Shown here: positions 1-9,396 of the stretch, piece by piece | How positions within the stretch are numbered: the stretch's first letter is position 1 | Layout of the letters: each line of letters begins with the position of its first letter | From: Methylophaga sp. UBA3192 | GTDB lineage: Bacteria; Pseudomonadota; Gammaproteobacteria; Nitrosococcales; Methylophagaceae | DNA length: 64,000 bases | Assembly (NCBI GenBank): GCA_002363955.1 | Contig: DEXE01000003.1 | Coordinates: 209,511-273,510 of the forward strand | Direction of reading: 5' to 3' | The notes under the pieces: model-generated | The model's database searches: none | What the model saw: the letters and a program-made list of their open reading frames with translations, nothing else | What the model was told of the DNA's origin: nothing | Made by a program: the position numbers and the translations under genes

Positions 1-240
1 CAACTTGCGATGCAAAAACTAACCGGTTCGGAGAATCCGCTGGATGTGCTGAGCCAGCGTGAGTTTGAAGTATTTCGATTATTGGCGGAAGGGAAAACCG
101 TTAATGAAATTGCCGATATTTTGAATTTAAGCCCCAAAACAGTGGGAACCCACCATACCAACATCAAACAAAAGCTCAATGTTTCAAACTCTGCAGAATT
201 AGCCAGACTGGCTATTCGTAGTGGATTGCTGGAAGCCTGA
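1..240 (+). CDS. NarL/LuxR-type response regulator, C-terminal part (5' truncated)
   Basis: This is the DNA-binding end of a NarL/FixJ-type response regulator; the receiver domain lies outside the window. The frame is open to base 1 and the first residues (QLAMQ) match the 'MAQQLAM' linker of the response regulator at 20893-21528, so the gene starts upstream and the ATG at 10 is internal. The visible residues form a GerE/LuxR helix-turn-helix with the usual LSxRExEVxRLLAEG start and a PKTVGTH recognition helix. It lies 255 bp upstream of a histidine kinase gene and resembles the two other NarL-type regulators here, which suggests a family expanded by duplication. Its target is unknown. Confidence 0.85.
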   Translation, partial: QLAMQKLTGSENPLDVLSQREFEVFRLLAEGKTVNEIADILNLSPKTVGTHHTNIKQKLNVSNSAELARLAIRSGLLEA

Positions 241-445
241 TTCAATTTAAGCTTCGCAGGGAAACGGACAAAAATAACGGTCACTGAACGAAAATATTTT
301 TAGCCTATAACATCCCGGAGCGACCTGGCTTTTATCACGACATTGCTGGTGGCTATGAACGATAAGCAGCGCGTATGGTGCTATTTTTATGCGTGAATGA
401 TCACATCTGTGAATTGTTTAAAGCTGCATTGCATCCTTCCATTAT

Positions 446-451
446 TATAAT
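446..451 (+). promoter_or_regulatory. possible -10 element upstream of the histidine kinase
   Basis: A perfect TATAAT lies 45 bp upstream of the GTG start of the kinase gene. No good -35 box is visible at 16-18 bp (the sequence there is GCTGCA), so this may be an activated promoter or chance. The rest of the 241-495 gap shows no gene. Confidence 0.25.
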
Positions 452-495
452 TGTGCTATTTTTGACAATGCGGTTTTGTAAGGATCTTTAAGTTT

Positions 496-1851
496 GTGAA
501 TTTAATTCTTCAAGTGAATCTCATCATTTTGGTGGTATTCATCGTCATGTGTGGTTTGGGTGTGAACAGTACGCTAGATGACATTCGTCTGCGAGTTGAT
601 CATGAGCTTGATGTATCCACTGAAGTCGCAAATTATGCCATTGAAGCGCAGGTTGCACGACTCGAATTAGAGCTGTCGCAACATAATCTCCCGTTATCTC
701 AATGGCACACTTTATTTCACTTGAAAGATCTTCGTGAATTACTTCATGTAGACATTGAATTAATAGCCAATGATGGCGAGTTACTTGATTCAAACCATCC
801 TGACAGCCGTGATGAACCCACCGGTTTGCCAAGTTGGTTTGAAAACAGTTTAAAAGCCTATTTGGGTCATACAGAAATTATTACCACCCCGATTATTTTC
901 GCCGAGCAGCATTTAGGCGATATTGTGATTAGCCCAAGTTTTAGTGCCGAGTGGAATGATATTCGGACATATATCCAGAAGTCACTGATGCCGCTGATTC
1001 TTATCTTTTTTATTGGCAGCTTGCTGATTGCGGTATTTGCGTCGTTGATTTTGTGGCCTATATCAGAAATGCTGGCCAAGACTAACAAAAAATCAATGCA
1101 GACAAGATCGCCCTTTGCCTTGTTAAGATTGAATCAATTATTAGCAGTGAATAAGCAACTCAAATTGTTAGAGCAACGTTATGTCGACACAGGACAGAAA
1201 GTTGACGTGCTTAACCAGCAGTTGATTACCATTCAGGAGTCGGAACGAAAGCGCTTATCGGCCGAATTACATGATGAGATTGGTCAACATTTGACAGCAA
1301 TACAGTTTGATTTAAATGCAATAAAATATTCAGCATCGCTGGATGAAGCCAAAACCAGTGCGGCAGCAATTGATTCTGTGCATAGCCGCATGACCACCAT
1401 TGTCCGCTCCATGTTACAGCGGTTGCGTCCTCCAGAGTTAACTGATTTAGGCTTGCAAGGTGCTGTTAGGGAGTTGTTTAATGACTGGGTCATCCGTCAT
1501 CCTCATCATCAAGCTAAACTCTCGTTAGAGGGCAACTTTAGTCAGCTTGATGAAACCAGGCAATTGACGATATACCGAATTATTCAGGAATGTATGACCA
1601 ATGTCAGTCGTCATGCGGGAGCAGAAAATGTTCACCTGGGCGTGCATTTGCGTTGTAATAACGACTTTATAGATATAAGTGTAAGTGATAACGGAAACGG
1701 TTATCATCCCAGCTGTTCTAATAAAGGTTATGGTTTAACTGGAATGCGAGAGAGGGTAGAAGCGTTGTCAGGTAGTTTTAATATTTCTACTGCACCCGGT
1801 AAAGGATTTACTGTTTCTGCGAGCTTTCCAACCCAAGGTGTTGCTGAATGA
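496..1851 (+). CDS. Membrane sensor histidine kinase, NarX/HisKA_3 type
   Basis: Sensor kinase of a two-component system. It has an N-terminal membrane segment (about residues 4-24), a periplasmic loop of about 140 residues, and a second membrane segment (about 165-187). The HisKA_3 dimerisation domain carries the phospho-accepting His259 in the motif ELHDEIGQHL, followed by an HATPase domain (N-box QECMTNVSRHA, G-boxes DNGNG and GLTGMRERV). The start is GTG with AAGGAT about 10 bp upstream. The stop overlaps the start of the response regulator by 4 bp, so the two are translationally coupled. It lies directly upstream of xoxF and could sense a signal for methanol dehydrogenase control, as MxaY does in Methylotuvimicrobium; that role is inference from position. 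Confidence 0.88.
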   Translation: MNLILQVNLIILVVFIVMCGLGVNSTLDDIRLRVDHELDVSTEVANYAIEAQVARLELELSQHNLPLSQWHTLFHLKDLRELLHVDIELIANDGELLDSNHPDSRDEPTGLPSWFENSLKAYLGHTEIITTPIIFAEQHLGDIVISPSFSAEWNDIRTYIQKSLMPLILIFFIGSLLIAVFASLILWPISEMLAKTNKKSMQTRSPFALLRLNQLLAVNKQLKLLEQRYVDTGQKVDVLNQQLITIQESERKRLSAELHDEIGQHLTAIQFDLNAIKYSASLDEAKTSAAAIDSVHSRMTTIVRSMLQRLRPPELTDLGLQGAVRELFNDWVIRHPHHQAKLSLEGNFSQLDETRQLTIYRIIQECMTNVSRHAGAENVHLGVHLRCNNDFIDISVSDNGNGYHPSCSNKGYGLTGMRERVEALSGSFNISTAPGKGFTVSASFPTQGVAE

Positions 1852-2492
1852 AAAATGAAATACGAATTTTACTGGCGGATGATCATGAAGTAGTCAGATC
1901 CGGCTTAGCCAGAATGCTCGAACGAAATGATGATATGCATATCGTCGGTGAAGCAACCAGTGGCGAGCAGGCCTATCAGATGTATACAGAACTGGATCCC
2001 GATATTCTGGTTATGGATATGAGCATGCCTGGCATAGGGGGCCTTGAAGCCCTTAGACGTATTCTTGTCCGTTATAACAAGGCAAAGGTAATAATGTTTT
2101 CCATGCATGAAAACGTTACCCTGGCAGTTCAATCAATGAGTGCCGGTGCCGCTGCCTATTTAGCTAAATCGGGCGATTCTGAAGACATCGTCAAGGCAAT
2201 TCATCAGGTGATGGATGGCAAAAGTTATCTGAGCTCTGAAATGGCACAACGAATTGCCTTGCAAAGTGTTTCCGGATCGGAAGATCCAATCCAGCGGTTG
2301 ACGGTAAGAGAGTTTGAAGTTTTCCGGTTGCTGGCAGAAGGCCATGCTCTGGAATATATTGCAGAAACGCTGAATTTAGGTCAGAAAACGGTCGCGAACT
2401 ATCAAACGATGCTTAAACAAAAGCTCGGCTTTCACTCATCTGTAGAGTTAGTGCGGCTTGCAATCAAATATAACGTGATAAAAAGTCATTAA
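1848..2492 (+). CDS. NarL/FixJ-family response regulator next to xoxF
   Basis: Partner of the kinase at 496-1851. The N-terminal receiver has the acidic pair Asp11-Asp12 and the phospho-accepting Asp57 (LVMDMSMPG), with Lys in the AYLAKSG segment; the C-terminal GerE helix-turn-helix spans about residues 148-210. Length (214 aa) is typical. The ATG overlaps the kinase stop (ATGA). The gene ends 187 bp before xoxF and points towards it. In Methylotuvimicrobium buryatense the LuxR-type regulator MxaB controls the lanthanide switch; this protein has the same architecture and a suggestive position, but orthology has not been tested. Confidence 0.88.
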   Translation: MKNEIRILLADDHEVVRSGLARMLERNDDMHIVGEATSGEQAYQMYTELDPDILVMDMSMPGIGGLEALRRILVRYNKAKVIMFSMHENVTLAVQSMSAGAAAYLAKSGDSEDIVKAIHQVMDGKSYLSSEMAQRIALQSVSGSEDPIQRLTVREFEVFRLLAEGHALEYIAETLNLGQKTVANYQTMLKQKLGFHSSVELVRLAIKYNVIKSH

Positions 2493-2499
2493 TTTTTCA

Positions 2500-2673
2500 G
2501 TCCTCTATAGGCATGAAACTGAGGAATAATGGGAATAACTTCCCTGCTCGGGAAAAAATCCCGATATCAGAGTGATTGGTTCCTAATGATTCTCAGGCAA
2601 AATCGGAATAAAGTCACAACCTCATGAAAGAACAGCAACGCTGGCGTCATGAACGATAAAAACTATAGAGGAC
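2500..2673 (+). promoter_or_regulatory. 11-bp inverted repeat spanning the xoxF leader and its RBS
   Basis: GTCCTCTATAG at 2500-2510 is the exact reverse complement of CTATAGAGGAC at 2663-2673, which contains the xoxF Shine-Dalgarno sequence (AGAGGA, ATG at 2680). If a transcript includes both arms, pairing would hide the ribosome binding site. The 152-nt spacing is long, so function is uncertain. Confidence 0.4.
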
Positions 2674-2679
2674 AACTTT

Positions 2680-4458
2680 ATGAAGCTGAAAACATTATCA
2701 ATCGCAATGATGGGTTTAGCAGCACCAGGTCTGGTCGCTGCCGATGAACTCATCGAAATGCAAAAAAATGCAAACAATTGGGTTATGCCAGCTGGTAACT
2801 ACGCTAATACGCGTTACAGCGAACTGACTCAAATCACGAAAGACAACGTTAAAGATCTGAAAATGGCGTGGTCTTTCTCAACAGGTGTTTTACGTGGCCA
2901 TGAAGGTAATGCTTTGGTCATGGACGGCACCATGTACGTTCATACAGCGTTCCCAAACATCGTTTTCGCACTGGATTTGAACAACGATGGCGCCATCAAA
3001 TGGAAATATGAGCCAAAACAAAACTACGATGAAACTGTACCAGTCATGTGCTGTGATACCGTTAACCGTGGTCTGTCTTATGGCGATGGCAAAATCTTCC
3101 TGAACCAGGCTGATACCACTCTGGTGGCATTAGATATGGAAACAGGCGAAGTTATCTGGTCTGACAAACGTGATGATCCAAAAGTTGGTGCAACTAGCAC
3201 CGCGGCGGCTCACGTATTCAAAGACAAAGTCATCGTCGGTATTTCAGGTGGTGAATTTGGTGTCCGTGGTTATGTACAAGCTTATGATTTAGACGGTAAC
3301 GTTAAATATAAAGCATACAGCACTGGTCCTGACGCAGAAATGTTAGTTGACCCGGAAAAAACCATGTCTATGCTGAAACCGGTTGGCAAGGATTCTTCAT
3401 TGAAATCCTGGCAGGGTGACCAGTGGAAAATCGGTGGTGGTACCACTTGGGGTTGGTATTCTTATGACCCTGACCTGAACCAGTTCTACTATGGTAACGG
3501 TAACCCTTCTACCTGGAACCCGGTACAACGTCCAGGCGACAACAAATGGACAATGTCTTTGTGGGGTCGTGATTTAGACACTGGTATGGCGAAATGGGTT
3601 TACCAAATGACGCCTTACGATGAGTGGGATTATGACGGTGTAAACGAAAACATCCTGGTAGACCAAAAAATCAAAGGCCAAATGCGTAAAATGTTAGTGC
3701 ATTTTGACCGTAACGGTTTTGGTTACACCATGGATCGTGAAACAGGTGAATTGCTGGTTGCTGAAAAATTTGATCCAGTTGTTAACTGGTCAAATGGCGT
3801 AAACCTGAAAACCGGTCTGCATGATCGTGTAGCGAAATACTCTACTGCACGTAACGGTGAAGACGTGAACACTACTGGCGTTTGTCCTGCAGCATTGGGT
3901 ACAAAAGATCAACAGCCAGCAGCGTTCTCACCACGTACCGGTCTGTTCTATGTACCAACCAACCATGTTTGCATGGACTACGAACCATTCGAAGTTGAAT
4001 ACGTAGCGGGTCAACCATACGTTGGTGCTACTCTGAGCATGTACCCACCAGAAGGTGATACACACTTGGGTAACTTCATTGCCTGGGATGCGCGTGAAGG
4101 TAAAATCGTCTGGTCAAACCCAGAGCGCTTCTCAGTCTGGTCAGGTGCTTTGGCAACTGCCTCTGATGTTGTGTTCTACGGCACACTGGAAGGTTACCTG
4201 AAAGCAGTTGATGCGCAATCTGGCCGTGAACTGTGGAGATTCAAAACTCCATCAGGCATCATCGGTAACGTCAACACCTACAAACACAACAACAAACAGT
4301 ATATTTCTATCCTGTCTGGTGTAGGTGGTTGGGCTGGTATCGGTATGGCTATCCCAAGTTTGGAAAATGACTCAGACGGTCTTGGTGCAGTTGGTGCTTA
4401 CAAAGCACTGTCTAGCTGGACTAACCTGGGTGGTGTTCTGAGCGTATTTAGCCTGTAA
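2680..4458 (+). CDS. xoxF: Lanthanide-dependent PQQ methanol dehydrogenase XoxF
   Basis: Periplasmic quinoprotein that oxidises methanol to formaldehyde or formate and passes electrons to a cytochrome c. A signal peptide covers about residues 1-21. It is an eight-bladed propeller with repeated tryptophan-docking segments (for example [19 protein letters not shown]). The vicinal disulfide that stacks on PQQ is Cys124-Cys125. Predicted metal ligands are Glu192, Asn275 and the catalytic Asp317, and Asp319 two residues further (WDYDG) is the extra acidic ligand that marks lanthanide-type XoxF rather than calcium-type MxaF, which has Ala there. The RBS is AGAGGA 7 bp before the ATG. No xoxG cytochrome or xoxJ gene follows; a terminator and then pqqA come next. 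Confidence 0.95.
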   Translation: MKLKTLSIAMMGLAAPGLVAADELIEMQKNANNWVMPAGNYANTRYSELTQITKDNVKDLKMAWSFSTGVLRGHEGNALVMDGTMYVHTAFPNIVFALDLNNDGAIKWKYEPKQNYDETVPVMCCDTVNRGLSYGDGKIFLNQADTTLVALDMETGEVIWSDKRDDPKVGATSTAAAHVFKDKVIVGISGGEFGVRGYVQAYDLDGNVKYKAYSTGPDAEMLVDPEKTMSMLKPVGKDSSLKSWQGDQWKIGGGTTWGWYSYDPDLNQFYYGNGNPSTWNPVQRPGDNKWTMSLWGRDLDTGMAKWVYQMTPYDEWDYDGVNENILVDQKIKGQMRKMLVHFDRNGFGYTMDRETGELLVAEKFDPVVNWSNGVNLKTGLHDRVAKYSTARNGEDVNTTGVCPAALGTKDQQPAAFSPRTGLFYVPTNHVCMDYEPFEVEYVAGQPYVGATLSMYPPEGDTHLGNFIAWDAREGKIVWSNPERFSVWSGALATASDVVFYGTLEGYLKAVDAQSGRELWRFKTPSGIIGNVNTYKHNNKQYISILSGVGGWAGIGMAIPSLENDSDGLGAVGAYKALSSWTNLGGVLSVFSL

Positions 4459-4512
4459 TACAGCTAAAGATAAAGTCTATAGTTAATAAATAGACAGTTA
4501 AGTAAAATTAAG

Positions 4513-4545
4513 AACCCGGCATCATTGATGTCGGGTTTTTTTTTT
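4513..4545 (+). terminator. Intrinsic terminator after xoxF
   Basis: A GC-rich stem (AACCCGGCATCA paired with TGATGTCGGG, short loop) is followed by ten T's. It separates xoxF from the pqq operon, so xoxF appears to be monocistronic. Confidence 0.9.
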
Positions 4546-4672
4546 GCTTAATTTAAATAATTTCATAACAGTAAATCAGGCTATTTTTCCTGATACCCAT
4601 TCAGGAAAATCCTGAACACCAAGGCGTTAATTGCTGACGCTACTTATCTTACTTCGCCGTAATATTCACATA

Positions 4673-4693
4673 CCGTCTGAATAGTTCAGACGG
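4673..4693 (+). promoter_or_regulatory. Perfect hairpin in the pqqA leader
   Basis: CCGTCTGAA, loop TAG, TTCAGACGG forms a perfect 9-bp stem 33 bp upstream of the pqqA start. It has no T-run, so it is more likely an operator or mRNA-stabilising structure than a terminator. Confidence 0.55.
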
Positions 4694-4725
4694 CGTTATA
4701 AATAACCTATAGAGAGGAAATTATT

Positions 4726-4797
4726 ATGTGGACTAAACCAGAATATTCAGACATGCGTTTCGGTTTTGAAGTCACCATGTATATCTGCAACCGTTAA
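4726..4797 (+). CDS. pqqA: PQQ precursor peptide PqqA
   Basis: A 23-residue precursor peptide whose Glu and Tyr are cross-linked by PqqE and become the carbon skeleton of PQQ. The peptide begins [10 protein letters not shown] and contains the signature E-V-T-M-Y with Glu15 and Tyr19 at the required spacing, ending in Arg. The RBS GAGGAAA lies 7 bp upstream of the ATG. It is the first gene of pqqABCDE. The 139-bp gap to pqqB holds a hairpin, consistent with pqqA being made in excess over the enzymes, as in other methylotrophs. Confidence 0.96.
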   Translation: MWTKPEYSDMRFGFEVTMYICNR

Positions 4798-4818
4798 TTT
4801 TAACGTTCGGATATGTGT

Positions 4819-4836
4819 CCGGAGCAAATGCTCCGG
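4819..4836 (+). promoter_or_regulatory. pqqA-pqqB intercistronic hairpin
   Basis: CCGGAGC, loop AAAT, GCTCCGG is a perfect 7-bp GC-rich stem 22 bp after the pqqA stop. There is no T-run. It probably stabilises the 3' end of a short pqqA transcript or limits read-through into pqqB; that function is inferred. Confidence 0.6.
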
Positions 4837-4936
4837 GCATCTTCAACCGGCCAGCAAATCAGACTGCTTTACGTTACTATGATTAATTCATAATAAATCA
4901 GTGTGATTTGCTAAAGAGTCGACAGGAAAGAGAAAT

Positions 4937-5851
4937 ATGCACATACATGTCATGGGTTCAGGCGCCGGCGGAGGCTTTCCACAATGGAATTGCAACTGCA
5001 ATAACTGTAAGGGCGTGCGAGAAGGAACAGTAAAAGCGAGCCCACGTACACAGTCCTCGATTGCGATAAGTTCCGATGGTATTGATTGGATTCTGTTTAA
5101 TGCATCACCGGATATCAAGAAACAAATGGATGATTTCCCGGCGTTACAACCAGCCAGAGAAGTTCGTGACACCGCTATCAAAGCCATTCTGATCACCGAT
5201 GCACAAATTGATCATGTTACGGGATTGCTGACTCTGCGCGAACATAATAAACCATGGGATATCTACTGTACTGAAGCCGTACACAGCGACCTGACTACGG
5301 GCTTTCCGGTATTTAATATTCTCGGCCATTTCCGTGGCATCAACTGGCATGAAATCAAAACTGATTTACAGTCATTTACCATCCCGGCAGCACCGGGCCT
5401 TATATTTACCGCAGTGCCATTAAAAAGCGAAGCACCACCGTATTCACCTCATCGCCACAATACGGTGCCAGGTGACAATGTCGGTATTCGTGTTGAAGAT
5501 AGCCGTACGGGTAAGAATGTGTTTTATGCGCCGGGTTTGGGCGTGGTCGAAGATCATGTACTCGAATTTATGCGTAATGCCGATGTAGTTCTGGTGGATG
5601 GCACGGTATGGACTGATGATGAAATGTCCAAAGAGGGCATCAGTGATAAACGTGCTCAGGAAATGGGCCATATTAATCAGTCGGAAGAGGGCGGCACCAT
5701 CAGTTTTTTAAATTCGATGGAACGTCCGCGCAAGATTTTGATTCATATTAATAATACCAACCCGATCCTTAATGAAGAATCGGCAGAACGTCAGGTGCTC
5801 AACAACGCAGGAATCGAGTTGGCATACGACGGTATGGATATTGAGCTATAA
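4937..5851 (+). CDS. pqqB: PQQ biosynthesis protein PqqB
   Basis: A metallo-beta-lactamase-fold protein (304 aa, normal length) of PQQ synthesis, proposed to hydroxylate the tyrosine part of the diamino-acid intermediate. The N-terminus has the family signature [13 protein letters not shown] with the CNCNNC cysteine cluster at about residues 19-24, followed by [12 protein letters not shown] (metal-site region) and the [10 protein letters not shown] segment. AGGAAAGAG provides an RBS. It is the second gene of the operon, with pqqC 20 bp downstream. Confidence 0.95.
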   Translation: MHIHVMGSGAGGGFPQWNCNCNNCKGVREGTVKASPRTQSSIAISSDGIDWILFNASPDIKKQMDDFPALQPAREVRDTAIKAILITDAQIDHVTGLLTLREHNKPWDIYCTEAVHSDLTTGFPVFNILGHFRGINWHEIKTDLQSFTIPAAPGLIFTAVPLKSEAPPYSPHRHNTVPGDNVGIRVEDSRTGKNVFYAPGLGVVEDHVLEFMRNADVVLVDGTVWTDDEMSKEGISDKRAQEMGHINQSEEGGTISFLNSMERPRKILIHINNTNPILNEESAERQVLNNAGIELAYDGMDIEL

Positions 5852-5871
5852 CAATCGGGAAAGGGCAAACG

Positions 5872-6600
5872 ATGGCTGACAACACACCTTGGTCAAAAGA
5901 AGAATTCGAACAAAAGCTGCGTGATAAAGAGCAGTTTTATCACATCAATCATCCGTTTCATAAATTGATGCATACGGGAAAACTGAATCAGAAACAGGTG
6001 CAGGGCTGGGTGGCGAACCGCTTTTATTACCAGACCGCAATCCCTATCAAGGATGCGGCGATTATGGCCAACTGTGAAGATGCCGAAGTACGTAAACACT
6101 GGGTGCAACGGATTCTGGATCACGATGGTTTTGAAGGTCAGGAAGGTGGTATCGAAGCCTGGTTACAACTGGGTGAAGCGGTAGGTCTGACACGTCAGGA
6201 ACTGACATCGTATGAACATGTATTACCCGGTGTGCGCTTTGCGATTGATGCCTATGTCAATTTTGCCCGTCGGGCACCATGGCAGGAAGCCGCAGGCTCT
6301 TCATTAACCGAGTTGTTTGCCCCGAAAATTCATCAGGCGCGTCTGGATAACTGGCCTGAACTATATCCATGGATTGATGAGCGTGGCTATCGTTATTTCC
6401 GCAAACGCTTAAGCGAAGCGCGGCGTGACGTAGAACATGGACTGCAGATCACACTGGATTATTGTGATACACGCGAGAAACAACAGCGTGCACTGGATCT
6501 GTTGCAGTTCAAGCTGGATATCTTGTGGACCATGTTGGATGCAATGTGGATGGCGTATATTGAAGATCGCCCACCTTATTGTATGGATGTTGAAAAATGA
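5872..6600 (+). CDS. pqqC: Pyrroloquinoline-quinone synthase PqqC
   Basis: Cofactor-free oxidase that carries out the last step of PQQ synthesis, ring closure and eight-electron oxidation of AHQQ. The 242-residue all-helical heme-oxygenase-like protein has the family motifs YHINHPFH near the N-terminus, [10 protein letters not shown], and the C-terminal [12 protein letters not shown] and DAMWMAY segments. The cytosolic enzyme gene overlaps pqqD by 4 bp (ATGA), indicating coupled translation. Confidence 0.96.
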   Translation: MADNTPWSKEEFEQKLRDKEQFYHINHPFHKLMHTGKLNQKQVQGWVANRFYYQTAIPIKDAAIMANCEDAEVRKHWVQRILDHDGFEGQEGGIEAWLQLGEAVGLTRQELTSYEHVLPGVRFAIDAYVNFARRAPWQEAAGSSLTELFAPKIHQARLDNWPELYPWIDERGYRYFRKRLSEARRDVEHGLQITLDYCDTREKQQRALDLLQFKLDILWTMLDAMWMAYIEDRPPYCMDVEK

Positions 6601-6881
6601 CAGAGCGCGTATTTAACGCAGACAGTGTGCCGGTACTGGCATTAGGTTACCGCTTTCAATGGGAGCCCATGCAGGATTGTTATGTTTTGTTGTATCCCGA
6701 AGGCATGGTCAAACTAAATCCTGCTGCTGGCGAAATTTTGAAGCGTATAAGTGAAAAGAAACAAACCGTTAGCGAATTGATTGCAGAACTAAAAGTCGCA
6801 TTCGATGGCGCAGATTTAGACGATGACGTCTATCAGTTTTTGGAGGAAGCACATGGCAACGACTGGATCAGAGCAGAATAA
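6597..6881 (+). CDS. pqqD: PQQ peptide chaperone PqqD
   Basis: Small peptide-binding chaperone (RiPP recognition element) that presents PqqA to PqqE. The 94-residue protein has the typical pattern: [29 protein letters not shown] for the beta sheet (split here over residues 17-45), then the helical ISELIAEL-type region and a winged-helix end. It overlaps pqqC by 4 bp and pqqE by 29 bp. Confidence 0.93.
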   Translation: MTERVFNADSVPVLALGYRFQWEPMQDCYVLLYPEGMVKLNPAAGEILKRISEKKQTVSELIAELKVAFDGADLDDDVYQFLEEAHGNDWIRAE

Positions 6882-8046
6882 AGCGCCCGGCAGCACCGGT
6901 GGTGCTCTGGGGATGAATGTACGTGATGCTATCCGGCAGCCTTTATGGCTATTGGCAGAGCTGACCTATGCTTGTCCATTGCAATGTCCGTATTGTTCCA
7001 ACCCGATGGATTTCGCCAAAATCAAAAGCGAATTGACCACCGAGGAATGGATTGATGTATTTAAACAAGCCCGGGCAATGGGCGCAACACAGCTGGGATT
7101 GTCGGGTGGCGAGCCTTTGGTTCGTCCAGATATTATCGAGCTAATCCGAGCTGCACGTGATTTAGGTTTCTATACCAACCTGATTACTTCAGGTATCGGT
7201 TTGGATGCCAGTAAGGCAAAAGCCTTTAAAGAAGCCGGTCTGGATCATATTCAAGTCAGTTTCCAAGCGAGCTCAGAGGATCTCAATAACCTGATTGCAG
7301 GGACAGATGCCTTTCAACACAAAATTGAAATGGCCAAAGCGGTTAAAGCCGCTGGTTATCCGATGGTGCTGTGTTTTGTGACGCATCGGCAGAATATCGA
7401 CAAAATCGACGAAATCCTCGATCTGGCGATTAATCTGGATGCCGATTATGTCGAGCTGGCCACGACGCAATATTATGGTTGGGCGATGCATAATCGCGAT
7501 CAGCTATTGCCGTTGAAAGAGCAGCTGGTCAGAGCTGAACGTATTGCCCATGAGTACCAGGAACAGCAAAAAGGCAATATGAAGATCTACTATGTCGTTC
7601 CTGACTATTATGAAGATCGTCCAAAAGCCTGCATGAATGGCTGGGGCAATGTGTTCCTGACCGTTACCCCGGATGGCACGGCCTTACCATGTCATGCTGC
7701 CCGCGAATTACCCGGCATGACTTTGCCAAATGTTCGCGATACCAGTGTGAAGGAAATTTGGGAAGATTCAAACGACTTTAATCGCTTCCGTGGTTTTGAC
7801 TGGATGAAAGAGCCATGCCGCAGCTGCGATGAAAAAGTAAAAGACTTTGGTGGCTGTCGTTGTCAGGCGTATATGCTGACCGGCGATCCCGCCATGGCAG
7901 ATCCGGTTTGCAGCAAATCACCTGATCGTCATGTGGTCGATGAAGCGATTGAACGGGGTCGCAGGGAGTCTGAAAAACCAACAGAAGTTGCCAAACCATT
8001 AGTATTCCGTAATCCGAAAAACTCGAAACAAATCAGTGGGTTCTGA
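6853..8046 (+). CDS. pqqE: PqqA peptide cyclase PqqE (radical SAM)
   Basis: Radical SAM enzyme that forms the carbon-carbon bond between Glu15 and Tyr19 of PqqA. The SAM cluster motif is CPLQCPYC (Cys41, Cys45, Cys48), followed by LGLSGGEPL. The C-terminal SPASM region carries further cysteines (CHAAREL, CRSC, GGCRCQ) for auxiliary iron-sulfur clusters. I chose the ATG at 6853 because GGAGGAA lies 5 bp upstream; an ATG at 6823 in the same frame has no RBS and lies further inside pqqD. The protein is 397 aa. It is the last gene of the pqq operon. Confidence 0.95.
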   Translation: MATTGSEQNKAPGSTGGALGMNVRDAIRQPLWLLAELTYACPLQCPYCSNPMDFAKIKSELTTEEWIDVFKQARAMGATQLGLSGGEPLVRPDIIELIRAARDLGFYTNLITSGIGLDASKAKAFKEAGLDHIQVSFQASSEDLNNLIAGTDAFQHKIEMAKAVKAAGYPMVLCFVTHRQNIDKIDEILDLAINLDADYVELATTQYYGWAMHNRDQLLPLKEQLVRAERIAHEYQEQQKGNMKIYYVVPDYYEDRPKACMNGWGNVFLTVTPDGTALPCHAARELPGMTLPNVRDTSVKEIWEDSNDFNRFRGFDWMKEPCRSCDEKVKDFGGCRCQAYMLTGDPAMADPVCSKSPDRHVVDEAIERGRRESEKPTEVAKPLVFRNPKNSKQISGF

Positions 8047-8457
8047 GCAAATATCTATTGGTGTTTCATAGCCGCCACTACTGGAAGAGCTTTTCCTCCA
8101 ACAAGGTGTTGATAATGTGATGTAGTGGTTCTGCATAAATCATTTACAACGCAGGTGGTCGGAATGTGTCCCAGCCTTTGTGGCCTGCATGGATGTTAGG
8201 TCAGGGGGCGTGGGGCAGTACGCGGGAGCTTTACTCGTCTTTCATTTAGAATAACTACAAATGCGTCAGAGCAAGCAATGTTCCGGACATTGCTTTTGCA
8301 TACGATGTGCAAGGATGCACCGGTGCGATCACTCCATTCATGGAGCTAAACGTTTTTTGAGCTTAAGCCCTAAAGGGTAGAGATATATGGATGAAACTCA
8401 CAAACTACATTGCTCACGCCTTGTGTGGCGTTTTTTTAAATCACAACAGAGGCGGCT
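8047..8457 (+). promoter_or_regulatory. Structured 411-bp intergenic region after pqqE
   Basis: No clear gene. It holds several inverted repeats: CCACTAC (8075-8081) with GTAGTGG (8122-8128); a 9-bp hairpin AAGCAATGT/ACATTGCTT (8273-8295, followed by a short T-run); GTGCA/TGCAC near 8306-8320; and a weak terminator-like stem ACGCC/GGCGT with seven T's (8416-8437) just before the ABC gene. The region may end the pqq transcript and control the ABC exporter. Confidence 0.5.
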
Positions 8458-8461
8458 ATGA
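8387..8461 (+). CDS. Possible 24-aa leader peptide before the ABC exporter
   Basis: A short open frame (starts MDETHKLHCS, ends FKSQQRRL) begins at an ATG after AAAGGG and stops at a TGA that overlaps the ATG of the ABC ATPase gene (ATGA). It encloses the terminator-like stem at 8416-8437. That arrangement resembles an attenuation or coupling leader. It could equally be chance; no homologue is recognised. Confidence 0.25.
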   Translation: MDETHKLHCSRLVWRFFKSQQRRL

Positions 8462-9396
8462 AAGATCAACAGACCCTAACAATTAAGACCAGCGGCCTGA
8501 CCAAGCGATATGGTCAGGCCGTTGTGGTAAATGGACTGGATCTTCATGTTAAAGCGGGCCAATGCTACGGACTGCTAGGCCCCAATGGCGCCGGCAAAAG
8601 CACTACTATTCATATGCTCACCACCATGACTTCGCCTACTGCGGGTGAGGCCTGGATTGTTAATCAATCCATATTGGCAGATCCAGTGGGAATACGCCGT
8701 TCGGTCGGTCTGGTGTTTCAGGATTCGGCTTTGGATCGCACGATGACAGTCGACGAAAATCTGCAATTTGCTGCCGCACTCTATGGTATGTCCAAAAAAC
8801 AAGCCAATGAACGTATCGAAGAATTATTAGCCGTATTTAATCTTGGAAGTCGGCGTAATACCAAACTGCTGGCGCTTTCAGGTGGCCAACGCCGGGCAGT
8901 GGATATTGCCCGCGGCGTATTGCATCAACCCCAGGTACTATTTCTTGACGAACCGACCATTGGCCTGGATTTACCCAATCGACGATCTATCTGGCGTTTT
9001 GTCGAGCAGTTGCGTCGTGATCATGGTATGACAGTCTTCCTCACAACGCATTATCTTGAAGAAGCTGTGGCCTGTGATCACGTGGATTTTATCCAGCGCG
9101 GTGTGTTGCAAAAAGGGGGAAAACCGACAGATTTGATGCGACAACTGGCAGAGTATGTGTTGGAAATTGAATGTGCTGATATTGAGCATGTCGTCTCAGA
9201 GCTTACGCCTAAGTTTGGGCAACCGATTATAGAAGATGAACAATTGAGCTTTTTGATTAAAAATGCCGATACTGATCTGCATTCTCTGCAACAGGCATTG
9301 GGCAACAGTATTAACGCCATGCGCTGGCGTAAGCCGAATCTCAATGATGTGTATCTTTGGAAAGTCTGTCCACCGGAACAGGAGCAGGCAGCATGA
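8458..9396 (+). CDS. ABC transporter ATP-binding protein (PQQ alcohol dehydrogenase-associated type)
   Basis: ATPase of a two-gene ABC-2 exporter. It has Walker A GPNGAGKST (about residues 41-49), the signature LSGGQ (about 141), Walker B VLFLDEPTIGLD and the switch His in LTTHYLEEA. The C-terminal extension resembles DrrA-type drug-export ATPases. Similar ATPase/permease pairs are recurrent neighbours of PQQ-dependent alcohol dehydrogenase genes (PedC-type systems), which fits its place after pqqE. The substrate is unknown. The stop overlaps the permease start by 4 bp. Confidence 0.88.
   Translation: MKDQQTLTIKTSGLTKRYGQAVVVNGLDLHVKAGQCYGLLGPNGAGKSTTIHMLTTMTSPTAGEAWIVNQSILADPVGIRRSVGLVFQDSALDRTMTVDENLQFAAALYGMSKKQANERIEELLAVFNLGSRRNTKLLALSGGQRRAVDIARGVLHQPQVLFLDEPTIGLDLPNRRSIWRFVEQLRRDHGMTVFLTTHYLEEAVACDHVDFIQRGVLQKGGKPTDLMRQLAEYVLEIECADIEHVVSELTPKFGQPIIEDEQLSFLIKNADTDLHSLQQALGNSINAMRWRKPNLNDVYLWKVCPPEQEQAA

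Noticed and set aside
462..467. TTGACA as a -35 box before the first kinase gene
   Set aside because: A matching -10 at the right distance would overlap the start codon.
8261..8380. 39-codon Cys-rich frame after pqqE as a second RiPP precursor for PqqE
   Set aside because: No RBS and it overlaps hairpins; PqqE's own substrate PqqA is present. Kept only as a minor observation.
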